A DNA stretch of 64,000 nt from Terrihabitans soli (GCF_014191545.1 NZ_AP023361.1:1702501-1766500), one strand, 5' to 3'; positions 31,399 through 42,852 are shown, numbered from the stretch's first letter. Notes: generated by a model from the sequence alone, not told the origin. Numbers and translations: made by a program.

Positions 31399-33288
31399 AT
31401 GCTCACAGCGCTGCGTAACAAATCGGCCGGCATCATCCTCAAGGTAATCATGGGCCTGATCGTGCTCAGCTTTACCCTTTGGGGCGTCGAGGACGTGTTC
31501 CGCCGGGGCGCAACCAATACGCTGGCGACCGTTGGCGATACCGACATCCACGCGCAGACCTTCCGCGACCGCTTCCAGCGCGAATTGCAGGCGGCGGGCA
31601 GCCAGTTCGGCCGGGCGCTGACGACACCGGAAGCGCGCGATCTCGGTCTCGACCGCCGCGTGCTCGCCGACATGATGGCCGAAGCCACGCTGCAGGAGCA
31701 GGCGCGCCGCATGAAGCTCGGCATGTCCGATCAGGCGGTCGCGGACGCGATCATGAAGGATCAGAATTTCCGCGGGCCGAACGGCGCTTTCGATCCGAAC
31801 CGCTTTGCGCAGATCCTGCGCGCCAACAATCTCAACGAGCCGCTCTATATCGCCCTGCAGAAAAACCTTCTGCTGCGCCGCCAGCTTCTCGACGGCGTTG
31901 TCGGCAGCATCAAGGCGCCCGACGCTCTCGTCTCTGCCGTCTTCCGTCATCAGAACGAGAAGCGCACGGCCAATTACATCGTGCTGCCGCGTTCGGACGG
32001 CGCGGGTATCGCCGCGCCCGACGAAGCGACGCTCAAGAACTTTTATGAAGAACGCAAAGGCACGTTCCAGGCGCCCGAGCGCCGCTCGTTCGCGCTGATC
32101 GCCGCTGACCCCACAGCCCTCGCCGCCAAGGAAACCGTCACCGACGAAGACGTGGCGAAGACCTATGAAGAGCAGAAGGACAAGTTCGGCGCGCCCGAGC
32201 AACGCACGGTCGAGCGCATCCCCTTCCCGACGCCGGCGGATGCGGCAGCAGCGTCTGCGAAGATCAAGAGCGGCGTCAGCTTCGAAGATATCGCCAAGGA
32301 GCAGAAGGTCTCCGACGCCGATCTGTCGCTCGGCAAAGTGACGAAGCGCGGCATTCTCGACAAAGCCGTCGCCGACGCCGCCTTCTCGCTGGCGCAGGGA
32401 CAAGTCAGCGATCCGGTCGACGGCCAGTTCTCGACTGTGATCCTGCGCGTCACCGCGATCGAGCCGGAAAGCGTCAAAAGCCTCGCCGAAGTCAAAGAGG
32501 CGCTGCGAGCCGACATCGCCAAGCAGCGCGCCGAGGACAAGATTTTCTCGCTGCACGACCAGATCGAAGACGACCGCGCCGCGGGTTCGACACTCGCCGA
32601 GATCGCGCCGAAATACGGCCTCGAACTGAAGACGTTTGACGGCGTCGACCGTCAGGGCCGTGTCGGCAAGGACACTGTCGATGTTCCAGGCGGGCCGCTC
32701 ACTCTGTCGGAAGTTTATCAGTCCGATGTCGGGGTCGAGAACAATCCGGTGCAGATGGTCGGCGGCGGCTATATCTGGTTCGACGTGACCAAGGTCGATC
32801 CGGCGCGCGAGCGCACCTATGACGAAGCCAAGGACGACGTGCTGACGCGCTGGAGAATTGAAGAAGCGCGCAAGCAGCTCGACGCCAAAATCGACACCGC
32901 GCTGAAGGATCTTCGTGCAGGTTCGCTGAAGCTCGCCGATCTCGCCGCGCGCGAAAACGCGAAGGTGCAGACGGCGGACAAGATCGACCGCCGCGGCGGC
33001 GATCTTGGCGCAAGCGTCGGCTCGCAGATTTTTGCGACTGCGCAGGGCGGGTTCGGTTCGGCACCCGACACTGAGGACGGCCGCGTCGTCTTCGAAGTCA
33101 CCGGCATCGAGGTTCCGGCTTTCGATCCGCAGAGCCTCGAAGCGCAAAACCTCGCGGGCCGTGTCGCCGAGACCGTCGAGAACGATCTCGCCTCGCAATA
33201 TGTGCTGCAGCTGCAGAACGATCTCGGCTCCTCGATCAACAACCAGGTGCTTGCGACCGCGCTCGGCATCTCCACCGACCAGCAGTAA
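31399..33288 (+). CDS. ppiD: PpiD-like membrane-anchored peptidyl-prolyl isomerase (SurA-N type)
   Basis: 629 residues. An N-terminal membrane anchor (IILKVIMGLIVLSFTLWGVEDVF) is followed by a SurA-N chaperone region (residues about 40-190, FDPNRFAQILRANNLNEPLYIALQKNLLLRRQLLDG) and a parvulin-type rotamase region around 240-370 (VSFEDIAKEQKVSDADLSLGKVTKRGILDKAVADAAFSLAQGQVSDPV). It helps proteins leaving the Sec translocon to fold. Start ATG 31399 has AGGTC ahead. Its stop is five bases before trpE, so the two are probably co-transcribed, an order seen in other alphaproteobacteria. Confidence 0.9.
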   Translation: MLTALRNKSAGIILKVIMGLIVLSFTLWGVEDVFRRGATNTLATVGDTDIHAQTFRDRFQRELQAAGSQFGRALTTPEARDLGLDRRVLADMMAEATLQEQARRMKLGMSDQAVADAIMKDQNFRGPNGAFDPNRFAQILRANNLNEPLYIALQKNLLLRRQLLDGVVGSIKAPDALVSAVFRHQNEKRTANYIVLPRSDGAGIAAPDEATLKNFYEERKGTFQAPERRSFALIAADPTALAAKETVTDEDVAKTYEEQKDKFGAPEQRTVERIPFPTPADAAAASAKIKSGVSFEDIAKEQKVSDADLSLGKVTKRGILDKAVADAAFSLAQGQVSDPVDGQFSTVILRVTAIEPESVKSLAEVKEALRADIAKQRAEDKIFSLHDQIEDDRAAGSTLAEIAPKYGLELKTFDGVDRQGRVGKDTVDVPGGPLTLSEVYQSDVGVENNPVQMVGGGYIWFDVTKVDPARERTYDEAKDDVLTRWRIEEARKQLDAKIDTALKDLRAGSLKLADLAARENAKVQTADKIDRRGGDLGASVGSQIFATAQGGFGSAPDTEDGRVVFEVTGIEVPAFDPQSLEAQNLAGRVAETVENDLASQYVLQLQNDLGSSINNQVLATALGISTDQQ

Positions 33289-33293
33289 CGGCT

Positions 33294-34808
<1,515 letters not shown>

Positions 34809-34811
34809 ACC

Positions 34812-35975
34812 CTAGTCTTCAGCGTCCGATGCGAGCTGAAAGCGCTCGAATTTCTCCAGCGCCTTTTCGATCTCGGGTTTGTGCTTTTTCGCGCCGAGCC
34901 ATGACCATTTCTTGATGTCGAGCTTCTGCTTCTGCCGGTCGGTCTTGATGTCGATGGCGGCGACAATTTCGTCACCCACCAGGACTGGCAGAGCGAAATA
35001 GCCGAACACACGCTTTTCCTTCGGTACATACGCTTCGAACAGATGGTCGTAGCCGAAGAATAATTTCAAACGCTTGCGCTGGATGATCAGCGGATCGAAG
35101 GGCGACAGGATGTGAACGAGACCGCCCTCGTTCTTCGGCACCTCCTCCAGCGTCTGCGGCGCCGCCCAATGCTCCTGCTTCCCGGCGCCCTCAATCGCGA
35201 CGGGAACAAGCAGTTTTTTGCGCACACGCTTTTCGATGAGCGCGCGGATGCCGGGCTTCATCGGCGCGGCAAGATGGCAGGCGGAATCGAGGCTGACGAC
35301 GCCCTGCGCGGTGAGCGCCCGGTCCAGCAGATACTCAAATATCTGAGCCTGCGTGGCGGGCTTTGGCGGCGCGTCCCAGCCGAAATGCCGGTCGATCAGC
35401 TCATAGGTTTTGACCATGCCGACGCGTTCGCTGATGGTGACGAGACCATTGTAGAAAGCGAGCTGCAGAGCGCGCTTCGAGGGCTTGCGGCTCGCCCAGG
35501 GATGGTCCTTCTCGACCAGAACATCGTCATCGATATCGCGGATCGTCAGCGCGCCGGTCTCGCGGATGCGGCGCAGAACCTTGCGGAGCTCCGGTTTGGA
35601 GGCCAAAGCCGACCAGCCGCTCGGCTCCGTGCGGTGCCGCTTCATCGCCGGCAGGAAAAACCGGAAATCTCGCGCCGGGATATAGGACAGCGCATGCGTC
35701 CAGTATTCGAACACGGTTCTGTCCACGGTCTGGGCCCGGTGCAGGTGCTCGCGGCGATAGGAAGGGATGCGGCTCCACAGGATGTGATGGTGGCAGCGTT
35801 CGATGACGTTGATCGTGTCGATCTGCACATAGCCGAGATGCTCGACCGCGGCTTTCGTAGCCGCAGGCCCCGCCCCGAAAGGCGCGGCCTCGTCCAGCTT
35901 CTGGGCCCTGAGCCAGATGGCCCGTGCCTGCCCCAATGTCAGGTCCCGGGCCTCTTTGCGAACGCGTTTTGCCAT
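34812..35975 (-). CDS. YcaQ/AlkZ-family DNA glycosylase (winged-helix)
   Basis: 387 residues, built of tandem winged-helix domains like YcaQ, which unhooks DNA interstrand cross-links. The catalytic Q-x-D motif is present as VQIDTINVIERCHHHILWSRIPSY near residue 52; other family landmarks are EYWTHALSYIP, LVDRHFGW-like ELIDRHFGWDAPP, and the C-terminal LLSPFDPLIIQRKRLKLFFGYDHLFEAYVPKEKRVFGYFALPVLVGDEIVAAID. The start is ATG 35975. It ends three bases after trpE on the opposite strand and is divergent from trpG over about 95 bases, so it looks inserted into an otherwise plus-strand trp cluster. Confidence 0.88.
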   Translation of the reverse strand: MAKRVRKEARDLTLGQARAIWLRAQKLDEAAPFGAGPAATKAAVEHLGYVQIDTINVIERCHHHILWSRIPSYRREHLHRAQTVDRTVFEYWTHALSYIPARDFRFFLPAMKRHRTEPSGWSALASKPELRKVLRRIRETGALTIRDIDDDVLVEKDHPWASRKPSKRALQLAFYNGLVTISERVGMVKTYELIDRHFGWDAPPKPATQAQIFEYLLDRALTAQGVVSLDSACHLAAPMKPGIRALIEKRVRKKLLVPVAIEGAGKQEHWAAPQTLEEVPKNEGGLVHILSPFDPLIIQRKRLKLFFGYDHLFEAYVPKEKRVFGYFALPVLVGDEIVAAIDIKTDRQKQKLDIKKWSWLGAKKHKPEIEKALEKFERFQLASDAED

Positions 35976-36070
35976 TTGGAATCGGATATTAAGCCTGGGA
36001 AGGGCCGCCTTCGGGGGACCGCGCTTTCATATTGTGGCGCCAGCGCCTTGAGTCTACTAAATACCCGCCC

Positions 36071-36667
<597 letters not shown>

Positions 36668-36668
36668 C

Positions 36669-37682
36669 ATGGAACGTTTCCGCCCCTTCATCGCCCGCGT
36701 CTCAACCGGCAAACCCCTCACCCGTGACGAAGCGACCGAGGCCTTCGACATCATCATGTCGGGGGAAGCAACGCCCGCGCAGATCGGCGCATTCCTGATG
36801 GCGCTGCGCGTGCGCGGCGAAACGGTGGATGAGATTGCCGGCGCGGTTTCGGTGATGCGCGCCAAGATGACGAGAGTCGAGGCTCCCGCAAACGCGGTCG
36901 ATGTCGTCGGCACCGGCGGCGACGGCGCGGGCTCCTACAATATCTCCACCTGCGCGGCCTTCATTGTCGCGGGTGCGGGCGTTCCCGTCGCAAAGCACGG
37001 CAACCGCGCGCTCTCCTCGAAATCGGGCGCTGCCGATGTCCTGACGGCGCTCGGCGTCAAGATCGATCTTGCCCCCGAAAAGATTTCGCAGTGCATCAAC
37101 GAGGCCGGCATCGGCTTCATGTTTGCGCCCAACCATCATGCGGCGATGAAGCATGTCGGCCCGGTGCGGGTCGAAATGGGCATCCGCACCATTTTCAACA
37201 TTCTCGGCCCGCTTTCGAACCCGGCCGGCGTCAAGCGCATGATGGTCGGCGTGTTCGCCCCCACCTGGGTCGAACCCATCGCCAACGCCCTCGCCCAACT
37301 CGGCACCGAGCATGCCTGGGTCGTCCACGGCTCGGACGGTCTCGACGAGATCACCGGCACCGGCAAAACCTTCGCCGCAGAAGTGAAGGACGGAAAGGTC
37401 CGCATCTTCGACATTCATCCCGAAGAGCTCGGCCTCATCTGCTGCTCGGCGGATGATCTGAAGGGCGGCGATGCGAGCGTGAACGCCACCGCGCTGCGCG
37501 GCGTTCTCAACGGCGAGCAAAGCGCCTATCGCGATGTGGCTGTGCTGAATGCTGCGGCGGGCATTGTCGTTGCGGGCAAGGCCGACAATCTCGCCGATGG
37601 CGTTGTGCTGGCGGGCCGCAGCATCGATACCGGCGCCGCCAAAGAGCGGCTGGAAAACCTTATCCGCGTCTCGAACGCCTGA
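36669..37682 (+). CDS. trpD: Anthranilate phosphoribosyltransferase
   Basis: Transfers phosphoribosyl to anthranilate, second step of tryptophan synthesis. 337 residues. PRPP-binding motif [89 protein letters not shown] and [13 protein letters not shown]. Its stop codon directly abuts a palindromic repeat (37683-37780). In most Hyphomicrobiales trpC would follow at once; here two minus-strand envelope genes lie between, with trpC starting 2 kb further on. Confidence 0.97.
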   Translation: MERFRPFIARVSTGKPLTRDEATEAFDIIMSGEATPAQIGAFLMALRVRGETVDEIAGAVSVMRAKMTRVEAPANAVDVVGTGGDGAGSYNISTCAAFIVAGAGVPVAKHGNRALSSKSGAADVLTALGVKIDLAPEKISQCINEAGIGFMFAPNHHAAMKHVGPVRVEMGIRTIFNILGPLSNPAGVKRMMVGVFAPTWVEPIANALAQLGTEHAWVVHGSDGLDEITGTGKTFAAEVKDGKVRIFDIHPEELGLICCSADDLKGGDASVNATALRGVLNGEQSAYRDVAVLNAAAGIVVAGKADNLADGVVLAGRSIDTGAAKERLENLIRVSNA

Positions 37683-37780
37683 CCTCATCCTGAGGAGCCG
37701 CCGAAGCCTGCGTCTCGAAGGATGGGCCGCGGAGTTCCCATGGTTCGAGACGCGAGCTTTGCTCGCTCCTCACCATGAGG
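37683..37780. repeat. 98-base palindromic intergenic repeat (REP-like)
   Basis: Nested inverted repeats. The outer arms are CCTCATCCTGAGGAG (37683-37697) and CTCCTCACCATGAGG (37766-37780), the inner arms GTCTCGAAGGATGG (37712-37725) and CCATGGTTCGAGAC (37738-37751), plus a small hairpin GCGAGC-TTT-GCTCGC (37752-37766). It starts at the first base after the trpD stop codon. I recognise this pattern as a highly repeated intergenic element of Bradyrhizobium-related genomes. I see only this copy in the window. Confidence 0.85.
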
Positions 37781-37794
37781 CTGAAGCGTCGGGA

Positions 37795-38490
37795 TTACTG
37801 CTGCACCGAGCGCGTGATCGCCTCGGCCATGATCTCCGCCACGCATGGTTTCTGATCGAGCACCGGCAAAGCGAGCTTTGCGCTCTGCTGCGACAGATAT
37901 TGCATCGATGCGTAACGGCGGATCACCGGCACCGCTTCGCTTTTCGACACCTCTTCGATTTCCCCGACAATCGGCACATAGAGCCGCTCATGCTTTACAT
38001 GCGGCACGAAAGGCGGATCGACGAAGACAAGATCGGGCCCTTGCCGGTCGATCCAGTCGGATGCCTTGTCAAGTACAAGCTCGAATTCATCGATATTGCT
38101 GGACGCCAGCGCATCGGCGGTGCCGACCTGCCAGATCACAAGATCGGGCGCCGCGCGCGAGACGAGCGTGCGCATGCTCTCGAAATCCTCTTCGGCAAGA
38201 CCCGGCGACAGGCTCGCCGAGACATCGAAGCTGACGCCGGGCATCCGCCCTTCCAGCGCGTTTTCCAAAGTCTGTACGGCCTGCGCCGCCGGCGCGAGAA
38301 CGAGCACGCGCACCGGACGTTTGCGCAGGATGAGCGCCTCCGTCCGGTCGAGATTGCCGGCGAATTTCAGATAGGCGTCCGGCACCTTGCAGTGCGGCGA
38401 GAAACCCGCCGCAGACGGCCAGGCGGTGAGGACTACGAGTGCTGACGCTGCGAGGCAGCGGACAGCGCCGAGCTTCCTGAGCGATACCAT
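37795..38490 (-). CDS. Exported SGNH-like hydrolase
   Basis: 231 residues with an N-terminal signal sequence (LAASALVVLTAWPSAAG). The pattern DLVIWQVGTADALASSNIDEFELVLD corresponds to block III of SGNH/GDSL hydrolases (here GTAD in place of GTND), and LVFVDPPFVPHV lies where the later catalytic part is expected. A clear GDS nucleophile block is not visible (VRVLVLAPAAQAVQTLENAL instead), so activity is uncertain. Its start codon (38490) lies 58 bases inside the end of the upstream opgC frame, which suggests translational coupling and a shared role in modifying periplasmic glycans. Confidence 0.68.
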   Translation of the reverse strand: MVSLRKLGAVRCLAASALVVLTAWPSAAGFSPHCKVPDAYLKFAGNLDRTEALILRKRPVRVLVLAPAAQAVQTLENALEGRMPGVSFDVSASLSPGLAEEDFESMRTLVSRAAPDLVIWQVGTADALASSNIDEFELVLDKASDWIDRQGPDLVFVDPPFVPHVKHERLYVPIVGEIEEVSKSEAVPVIRRYASMQYLSQQSAKLALPVLDQKPCVAEIMAEAITRSVQQ

Positions 38491-39557
38491 TCGAGCACTC
38501 CGGCAAGAACGAGTTGAGACAGAATACCAGATGTAATGAGGATCGTGTCCAGTCCCGGCGAGCCGCCGAACTGCGCACGCACCATTTGTGCGGCGATTGC
38601 AAATACTGTTCCCAGGCAGAACACCGCCAGCGAGTGGCGGCCGAGCACAACGAAGGGCCGCATCAATTCGTTGTCACGCAGCCAGCGTTCCACCGGCAGA
38701 TGCGCGGCGACATAAGTCAGCGCCAGCACATGCAGCAGCCGCGGCAGGAAAAGATTGGTCTTGTCGAAATCCCAGATGAAGCGCGGAATCCAGTGCGGGT
38801 TCCAGCTCGGATAAAAGCCGCTGACGATCCATACGCAGGAAACCGCGAGATAGGTGCAGGAGATCCAGAGCAGCCATCGCGGAAACTGTGGCCAGCCGCC
38901 GTCGATGATTTTGGCGCCGAGCGCAATGCCGATGGCGAACAGAAGCTGCCAGCACAGCGGATTGAGAAACCACCAGCCTTCCGACGGATAGGTCGGAAAG
39001 TTCAACCACAACAGCTGCGAAGCAAGATACAGCGCACCGGACAGCGCAAGCATGGCCACAAGGCTGCGCCCGGCGAGAAACAGCAGAACCGGCGCCATGA
39101 TGAGCAGCACGATGTAGAGCGGCAGAATGTTGAGATAGGCCGGCTGCAGACCGAGCGCGGCCAGACCGACAAGACCCGGCACCGTGTCGTTGATCAGAAT
39201 GTCGAGATGCAGAGCCTCGAAATAGCGCATGTCGCCGGTCGTCGCGACGGAATGCGCGATGATCGCGCCGCACACGATGATGAGAACGATATGCGCCATA
39301 TAAAGCTGGAAGGCGCGCTGTACGATGCGGAAGCTCGTCGTGCCCGCATGGCCGCGGCGAAAGCGCGGCAGATAAGCAAGCGCCGCCGCGACACCCGCAA
39401 GCATCACGAACACCTCGGTCGCATCGGAGAAACCGAAGTTCCGATGCGTGAACCGCTCGAACATATTGCCGGGAATGTGGTTCACGAAAATCGTCAGAAG
39501 CGCGAGCCCGCGCCAGAAATCGACGCTGAGCAGCCTGGTGTTTTCGCGGGAACCCAT
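38433..39557 (-). CDS. opgC: OpgC-family membrane acyltransferase
   Basis: 374 residues, about ten hydrophobic helices. N-terminal motif RLLSVDFWRGLALLTIFVNHIPGNMFERFTHRNFGFSDATEVFVMLAGVAAALAY is typical of the OpgC domain, which attaches succinyl or other acyl groups to osmoregulated periplasmic glucans or related envelope polymers. Other helices include PLYIVLLIMAPVLLFLAG and LLHVLALTYVAAHLP. The start is ATG 39557, divergent from trpC over about 155 bases. The 3' end overlaps the SGNH-like gene by 58 bases. Confidence 0.88.
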   Translation of the reverse strand: MGSRENTRLLSVDFWRGLALLTIFVNHIPGNMFERFTHRNFGFSDATEVFVMLAGVAAALAYLPRFRRGHAGTTSFRIVQRAFQLYMAHIVLIIVCGAIIAHSVATTGDMRYFEALHLDILINDTVPGLVGLAALGLQPAYLNILPLYIVLLIMAPVLLFLAGRSLVAMLALSGALYLASQLLWLNFPTYPSEGWWFLNPLCWQLLFAIGIALGAKIIDGGWPQFPRWLLWISCTYLAVSCVWIVSGFYPSWNPHWIPRFIWDFDKTNLFLPRLLHVLALTYVAAHLPVERWLRDNELMRPFVVLGRHSLAVFCLGTVFAIAAQMVRAQFGGSPGLDTILITSGILSQLVLAGVLEWYRSGSSALSAASQRQHS

Positions 39558-39712
39558 GACGCGACTTTACGGGGCTCGCCCCTTATTTCTACCGCGCCGG
39601 TCGTCGCACCAGCCGATAGGCGAACACATCTTCGGGAGTGATTGAAAACCCCGATTAAGCCTTCAGCCGGCTGGGGCTTTCAGGGGCACCCGAAAATCGG
39701 TAGACCCTCCCC

Positions 39713-40528
39713 ATGTCCGACATCCTGTCGCAAATCGAAGCCTATAAGCGGCGCGAGATCGCCGAGGCCAAAGCCGCCCGCCCCCTCAAAGAGGTGGAGA
39801 AGGCGGCGCGCGCGGCTGCGCCCGTGCGCGGCTTTGCCGACGCTATTGCCAAAAAGATCGCTTCGAGCCAGACGGCGCTTATCGCCGAAGTCAAAAAAGC
39901 GAGCCCTTCCAGAGGCTTGATCCGCGAGGACTTCGACCCTGCCGGCCTTGCTCTGGCCTATTCGAAGGGCGGTGCCGCCTGCCTTTCCGTCCTCACCGAC
40001 CGGCCGAGCTTTCAGGGTGCGCCGGAATTTTTGAACGAGGCCCGGGCGGCCTCGGGCCTCCCGGCCCTGCGCAAGGATTTCCTGTACGAGGCCTATCAAG
40101 TGGCCGAAGCCCGCGCCTGGGGCGCGGACTGTATTCTCATCATCCTCGCCGGCGTCACCGACGCGGAGGCCAAGGAGCTTGCAGCCGCCGCAAAGGACTT
40201 CGGCCTCGACGTTCTGGCCGAAGTCCATAACGAGGCCGAGCTTGAGCGGGCGCTGAAGCTCGATGCGCGGATGATCGGTATCAACAATCGCGATCTCAGA
40301 ACCTTCGACGTCTCGCTCGAAGTGACGGAGCGCCTTGCGCCGATGATTCCGAAAGACCGCATCATTGTCGGCGAGAGCGGCATCTTCACGCCGACCGATG
40401 TCGCGCGTCTGGCCGCCGCCGGCGCGAATACGATTCTTGTCGGCGAGAGCCTGATGCGGCAGGCCGATGTCGAAGCTGCAACGCGCACGCTTCTCGCGCC
40501 GTCCGGCGCCCGTTCGGCGGCGGAGTGA
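39713..40528 (+). CDS. trpC: Indole-3-glycerol phosphate synthase
   Basis: Ring-closing step of tryptophan synthesis. 271 residues, monofunctional (no TrpF domain). TIM-barrel motifs: [41 protein letters not shown] (catalytic Lys and substrate loop), [62 protein letters not shown] and [14 protein letters not shown]. The stop overlaps the region of the moaC start (TGA at 40526-40528 and ATG at 40531), as in the standard trpC-moaC-moeA order. Confidence 0.97.
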   Translation: MSDILSQIEAYKRREIAEAKAARPLKEVEKAARAAAPVRGFADAIAKKIASSQTALIAEVKKASPSRGLIREDFDPAGLALAYSKGGAACLSVLTDRPSFQGAPEFLNEARAASGLPALRKDFLYEAYQVAEARAWGADCILIILAGVTDAEAKELAAAAKDFGLDVLAEVHNEAELERALKLDARMIGINNRDLRTFDVSLEVTERLAPMIPKDRIIVGESGIFTPTDVARLAAAGANTILVGESLMRQADVEAATRTLLAPSGARSAAE

Positions 40529-40530
40529 TC

Positions 40531-41010
40531 ATGACAAAGCTCACGCATATCTCTGAGACCGGCGAAGCCCGCATGGTCGATGTGTCGGAAAAACCGGAAA
40601 CCGATCGCGAGGCGCGCGCCGAAGGCCGCGTCGTCATGGCCAAGGAAACGCTGGATCTCATTTTGCGCGGCGACGCCAAGAAGGGCGATGTCATCGGCGC
40701 GGCACGCATTGCCGGCATTATGGCGGCCAAGCGCACGGCCGATCTCATTCCGCTCTGCCATCCGCTGATGCTGGCGAAAATCATTCTCGACATCACGCCC
40801 GATCATGCCCTGCCCGGCTTCCACGTCGCCTGCACGGCGAAGGTCAACGCCCAGACCGGTGTCGAAATGGAAGCCATGACGGCGGTGTCCGTCGCGTGCC
40901 TGACGATCTACGACATGGCAAAAGCCGTCGATCGCGGCATGCGCATCGAAAATATCCGGCTTCTTTCCAAAAAGGGCGGACGCACCGGCGACTGGCGCGC
41001 GCCGGACTGA
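40531..41010 (+). CDS. moaC: Cyclic pyranopterin monophosphate synthase MoaC
   Basis: Second step of molybdopterin synthesis, acting after MoaA. 159 residues from ATG 40531; a GTG at 40525 in the same frame is possible, but CGGAG (40521-40525) is better spaced for the ATG. Motifs: [47 protein letters not shown] (catalytic region), [31 protein letters not shown] and [12 protein letters not shown]. It is between trpC and moeA, one base before the latter. Confidence 0.97.
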   Translation: MTKLTHISETGEARMVDVSEKPETDREARAEGRVVMAKETLDLILRGDAKKGDVIGAARIAGIMAAKRTADLIPLCHPLMLAKIILDITPDHALPGFHVACTAKVNAQTGVEMEAMTAVSVACLTIYDMAKAVDRGMRIENIRLLSKKGGRTGDWRAPD

Positions 41011-41011
41011 C

Positions 41012-42241
41012 ATGGCGCCCCCCGGCAAAAGCCTGCTTTCCGTCGAAGACGCGCTCAGCCGCGTGCTCGACGGCGCGGGCCGTCTTGGTGATGAGATCGT
41101 CTCCGTGTACGACGCGCTGGGCCGCACGCTCGCCGAGCCCGTCATCGCTAAACGCACACAGCCGCCTTTCGCTTCTTCCGCCATGGACGGCTATGCCGTC
41201 ATCGCCGCCGACGCGACGGTCGGCGCCCAGCTCGACGTGATCGGCGAAGCCGCAGCCGGCCATATTTTTTCGGGGCGCGTGAAGCCGGGCGAAGCGGTCC
41301 GCATATTCACCGGCGGTGCAGTGCCCGAAGGCGCGGACTCGGTTCTTATCCAGGAAAATGCGGTGCGTTCCGGCACACGCATTCACGTGCGCGAAGACAC
41401 AAGATCCGGCCAGCATATCCGCGCCGCAGGCATCGACTTCAAGGGCGGAGATCTTCTGATCCCGGCGGGCACTGCGCTCTCGACGCGCGCCCTGGCGCTG
41501 GCCGCCGCGACCGGTCATTTGCGCCTTCAATTGGCCCGCCGTCCGCGCGTCGCGGTGCTGGCGACAGGCGATGAACTCGTTTCGCCGGATGCGGTGCCCG
41601 GCCCGGCGCAGATTACGGCCTCGAACTCCTATATGGTCGGCGGCGTTGTCAGCGCCGCCTGCGGCGAGGTGATCGATCTCGGCATCGCCCCCGACAAACT
41701 CAGCGACATCCAGGCCGCCGTACGCCGCGCGCGCAAGGAAGGCGCCGATGTTCTGGTGACGACCGGCGGCGCCTCGGTCGGCGAGCACGATCTCGTGCAG
41801 GAGGCCTTCAAGAACGAAGGCATGAAGCTTGAATTCTGGCGCATCGCCATGCGTCCCGGCCGCCCGATCATGTATGGACGGATCGGCGATATGCGCGTCA
41901 TCGGCCTGCCCGGCAATCCGGTCTCGGCCTATACCGGCGCGATGCTGTTCGTCGTGCCGCTGCTGCGCGCGCTGCAGGGCCGCACCGACATCCACCATGC
42001 GCTGGAACATGCCGTTCTCGGCTCGGACCTTCCGGCGAATGACTGGCGCGCCGATTATCTGCGCGGAACGCTCAAGGCACGCGAAGATGCGGCGGCCATC
42101 GCCACACCCTTCCCGCGTCAGGATTCGTCGATGATGCGGGTTCTGGCGGAAGCCGAATGTTTGATCGTGCGTCCGGCGGAGGAGCCGGCACGTAAAGCCG
42201 GCGATCCGTGCCGGATCATCAGGCTCGGGACGAGCTCGTAG
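41012..42241 (+). CDS. moeA: Molybdopterin molybdotransferase MoeA
   Basis: Inserts molybdate into adenylated molybdopterin. 409 residues. Domain order: N-terminal domain with PFASSAMDGYAV and AAAGHIFSGRVKPGEAVRIFTGGAVPEGADSVLIQE, central MoCF-binding domain with VAVLATGDELVSPDAVPGPAQITASNSYMV and VLVTTGGASVGEHDLVQEAF, then GRPIMYGRIGDMRVIGLPGNPVSAY and a small C-terminal domain. The last 23 bases overlap the convergent thiE gene. The usual partner moaA is not in this window. Confidence 0.96.
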   Translation: MAPPGKSLLSVEDALSRVLDGAGRLGDEIVSVYDALGRTLAEPVIAKRTQPPFASSAMDGYAVIAADATVGAQLDVIGEAAAGHIFSGRVKPGEAVRIFTGGAVPEGADSVLIQENAVRSGTRIHVREDTRSGQHIRAAGIDFKGGDLLIPAGTALSTRALALAAATGHLRLQLARRPRVAVLATGDELVSPDAVPGPAQITASNSYMVGGVVSAACGEVIDLGIAPDKLSDIQAAVRRARKEGADVLVTTGGASVGEHDLVQEAFKNEGMKLEFWRIAMRPGRPIMYGRIGDMRVIGLPGNPVSAYTGAMLFVVPLLRALQGRTDIHHALEHAVLGSDLPANDWRADYLRGTLKAREDAAAIATPFPRQDSSMMRVLAEAECLIVRPAEEPARKAGDPCRIIRLGTSS

Positions 42242-42848
42242 CGAAAGCCGCGGCGTAATCGCGGATGACTTTGCCGGGCGAAGACGCCCGCATCACCGTG
42301 CCCATCACGGCAAAGCCATAGGCCCCGGCCTCGACGCAGGAGAAGCCGGAACGCGGCGTAATCCCGCCGAGCGCAAAGATCGGAATGCCGATCGCCGATG
42401 CCTCGCGGATGGTTTCGAGACCGAGCGGCGGGCCGTAGCCGGGTTTGGATTCGGTCGGGAAGATGGGGCTGAGCGTCACGTAATCGGCGCCCTCTTCCTT
42501 GGCGAGGCGCACTTCGGCGACCGAATGAGCGGAGACGCCGATCCAGCCTTTCGGCAAAAGCGCGCGCACGCCGTCGATATCGCTGACGCGCTGCAGATGC
42601 ACGCCCTCGGCGCCCACATCGGCGGCGAGCTGCGCATCGCTGCTGATCGAGAGCTTCGCCTTGCACTCATTGGTGACTTCGCGGAGACGCTGGGCCATGC
42701 GCCGCCGCTCGAGCGGCGGCAGATCGCGGTCGCGCAGCAGCACCCAGGTGCAGCCCGCTTCCTTGCAGACCGCCCGTACCACATTCTCGACCGTCGTCCG
42801 GACCTGAGTTCGGTCGGTGATGACGAGAATGCGGGGCAGATCGGCCAT
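42219..42848 (-). CDS. thiE: Thiamine phosphate synthase / TenI-like protein
   Basis: 209 residues, TIM-barrel of the ThiE/TenI superfamily, last gene of the thiO-thiS-thiG-thiE operon. ThiE joins the thiazole and pyrimidine halves. Present: DAQLAADVGAEGVHLQRVSD, WIGVSAHSVAEVRLAKEEGADYVTLSPIFPTESKPGYGPPLGLE (phosphate loop with the conserved Lys) and PIFALGGITPRSG. Less typical: the QYREK motif is replaced by LLRDRD and the ND pair by SSD, so it is between ThiE and the thiazole aromatase TenI. Either function fits the operon. The 3' end overlaps moeA by 23 bases, convergently. Confidence 0.85.
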   Translation of the reverse strand: MADLPRILVITDRTQVRTTVENVVRAVCKEAGCTWVLLRDRDLPPLERRRMAQRLREVTNECKAKLSISSDAQLAADVGAEGVHLQRVSDIDGVRALLPKGWIGVSAHSVAEVRLAKEEGADYVTLSPIFPTESKPGYGPPLGLETIREASAIGIPIFALGGITPRSGFSCVEAGAYGFAVMGTVMRASSPGKVIRDYAAAFATSSSRA

Positions 42849-42852
42849 GGCT

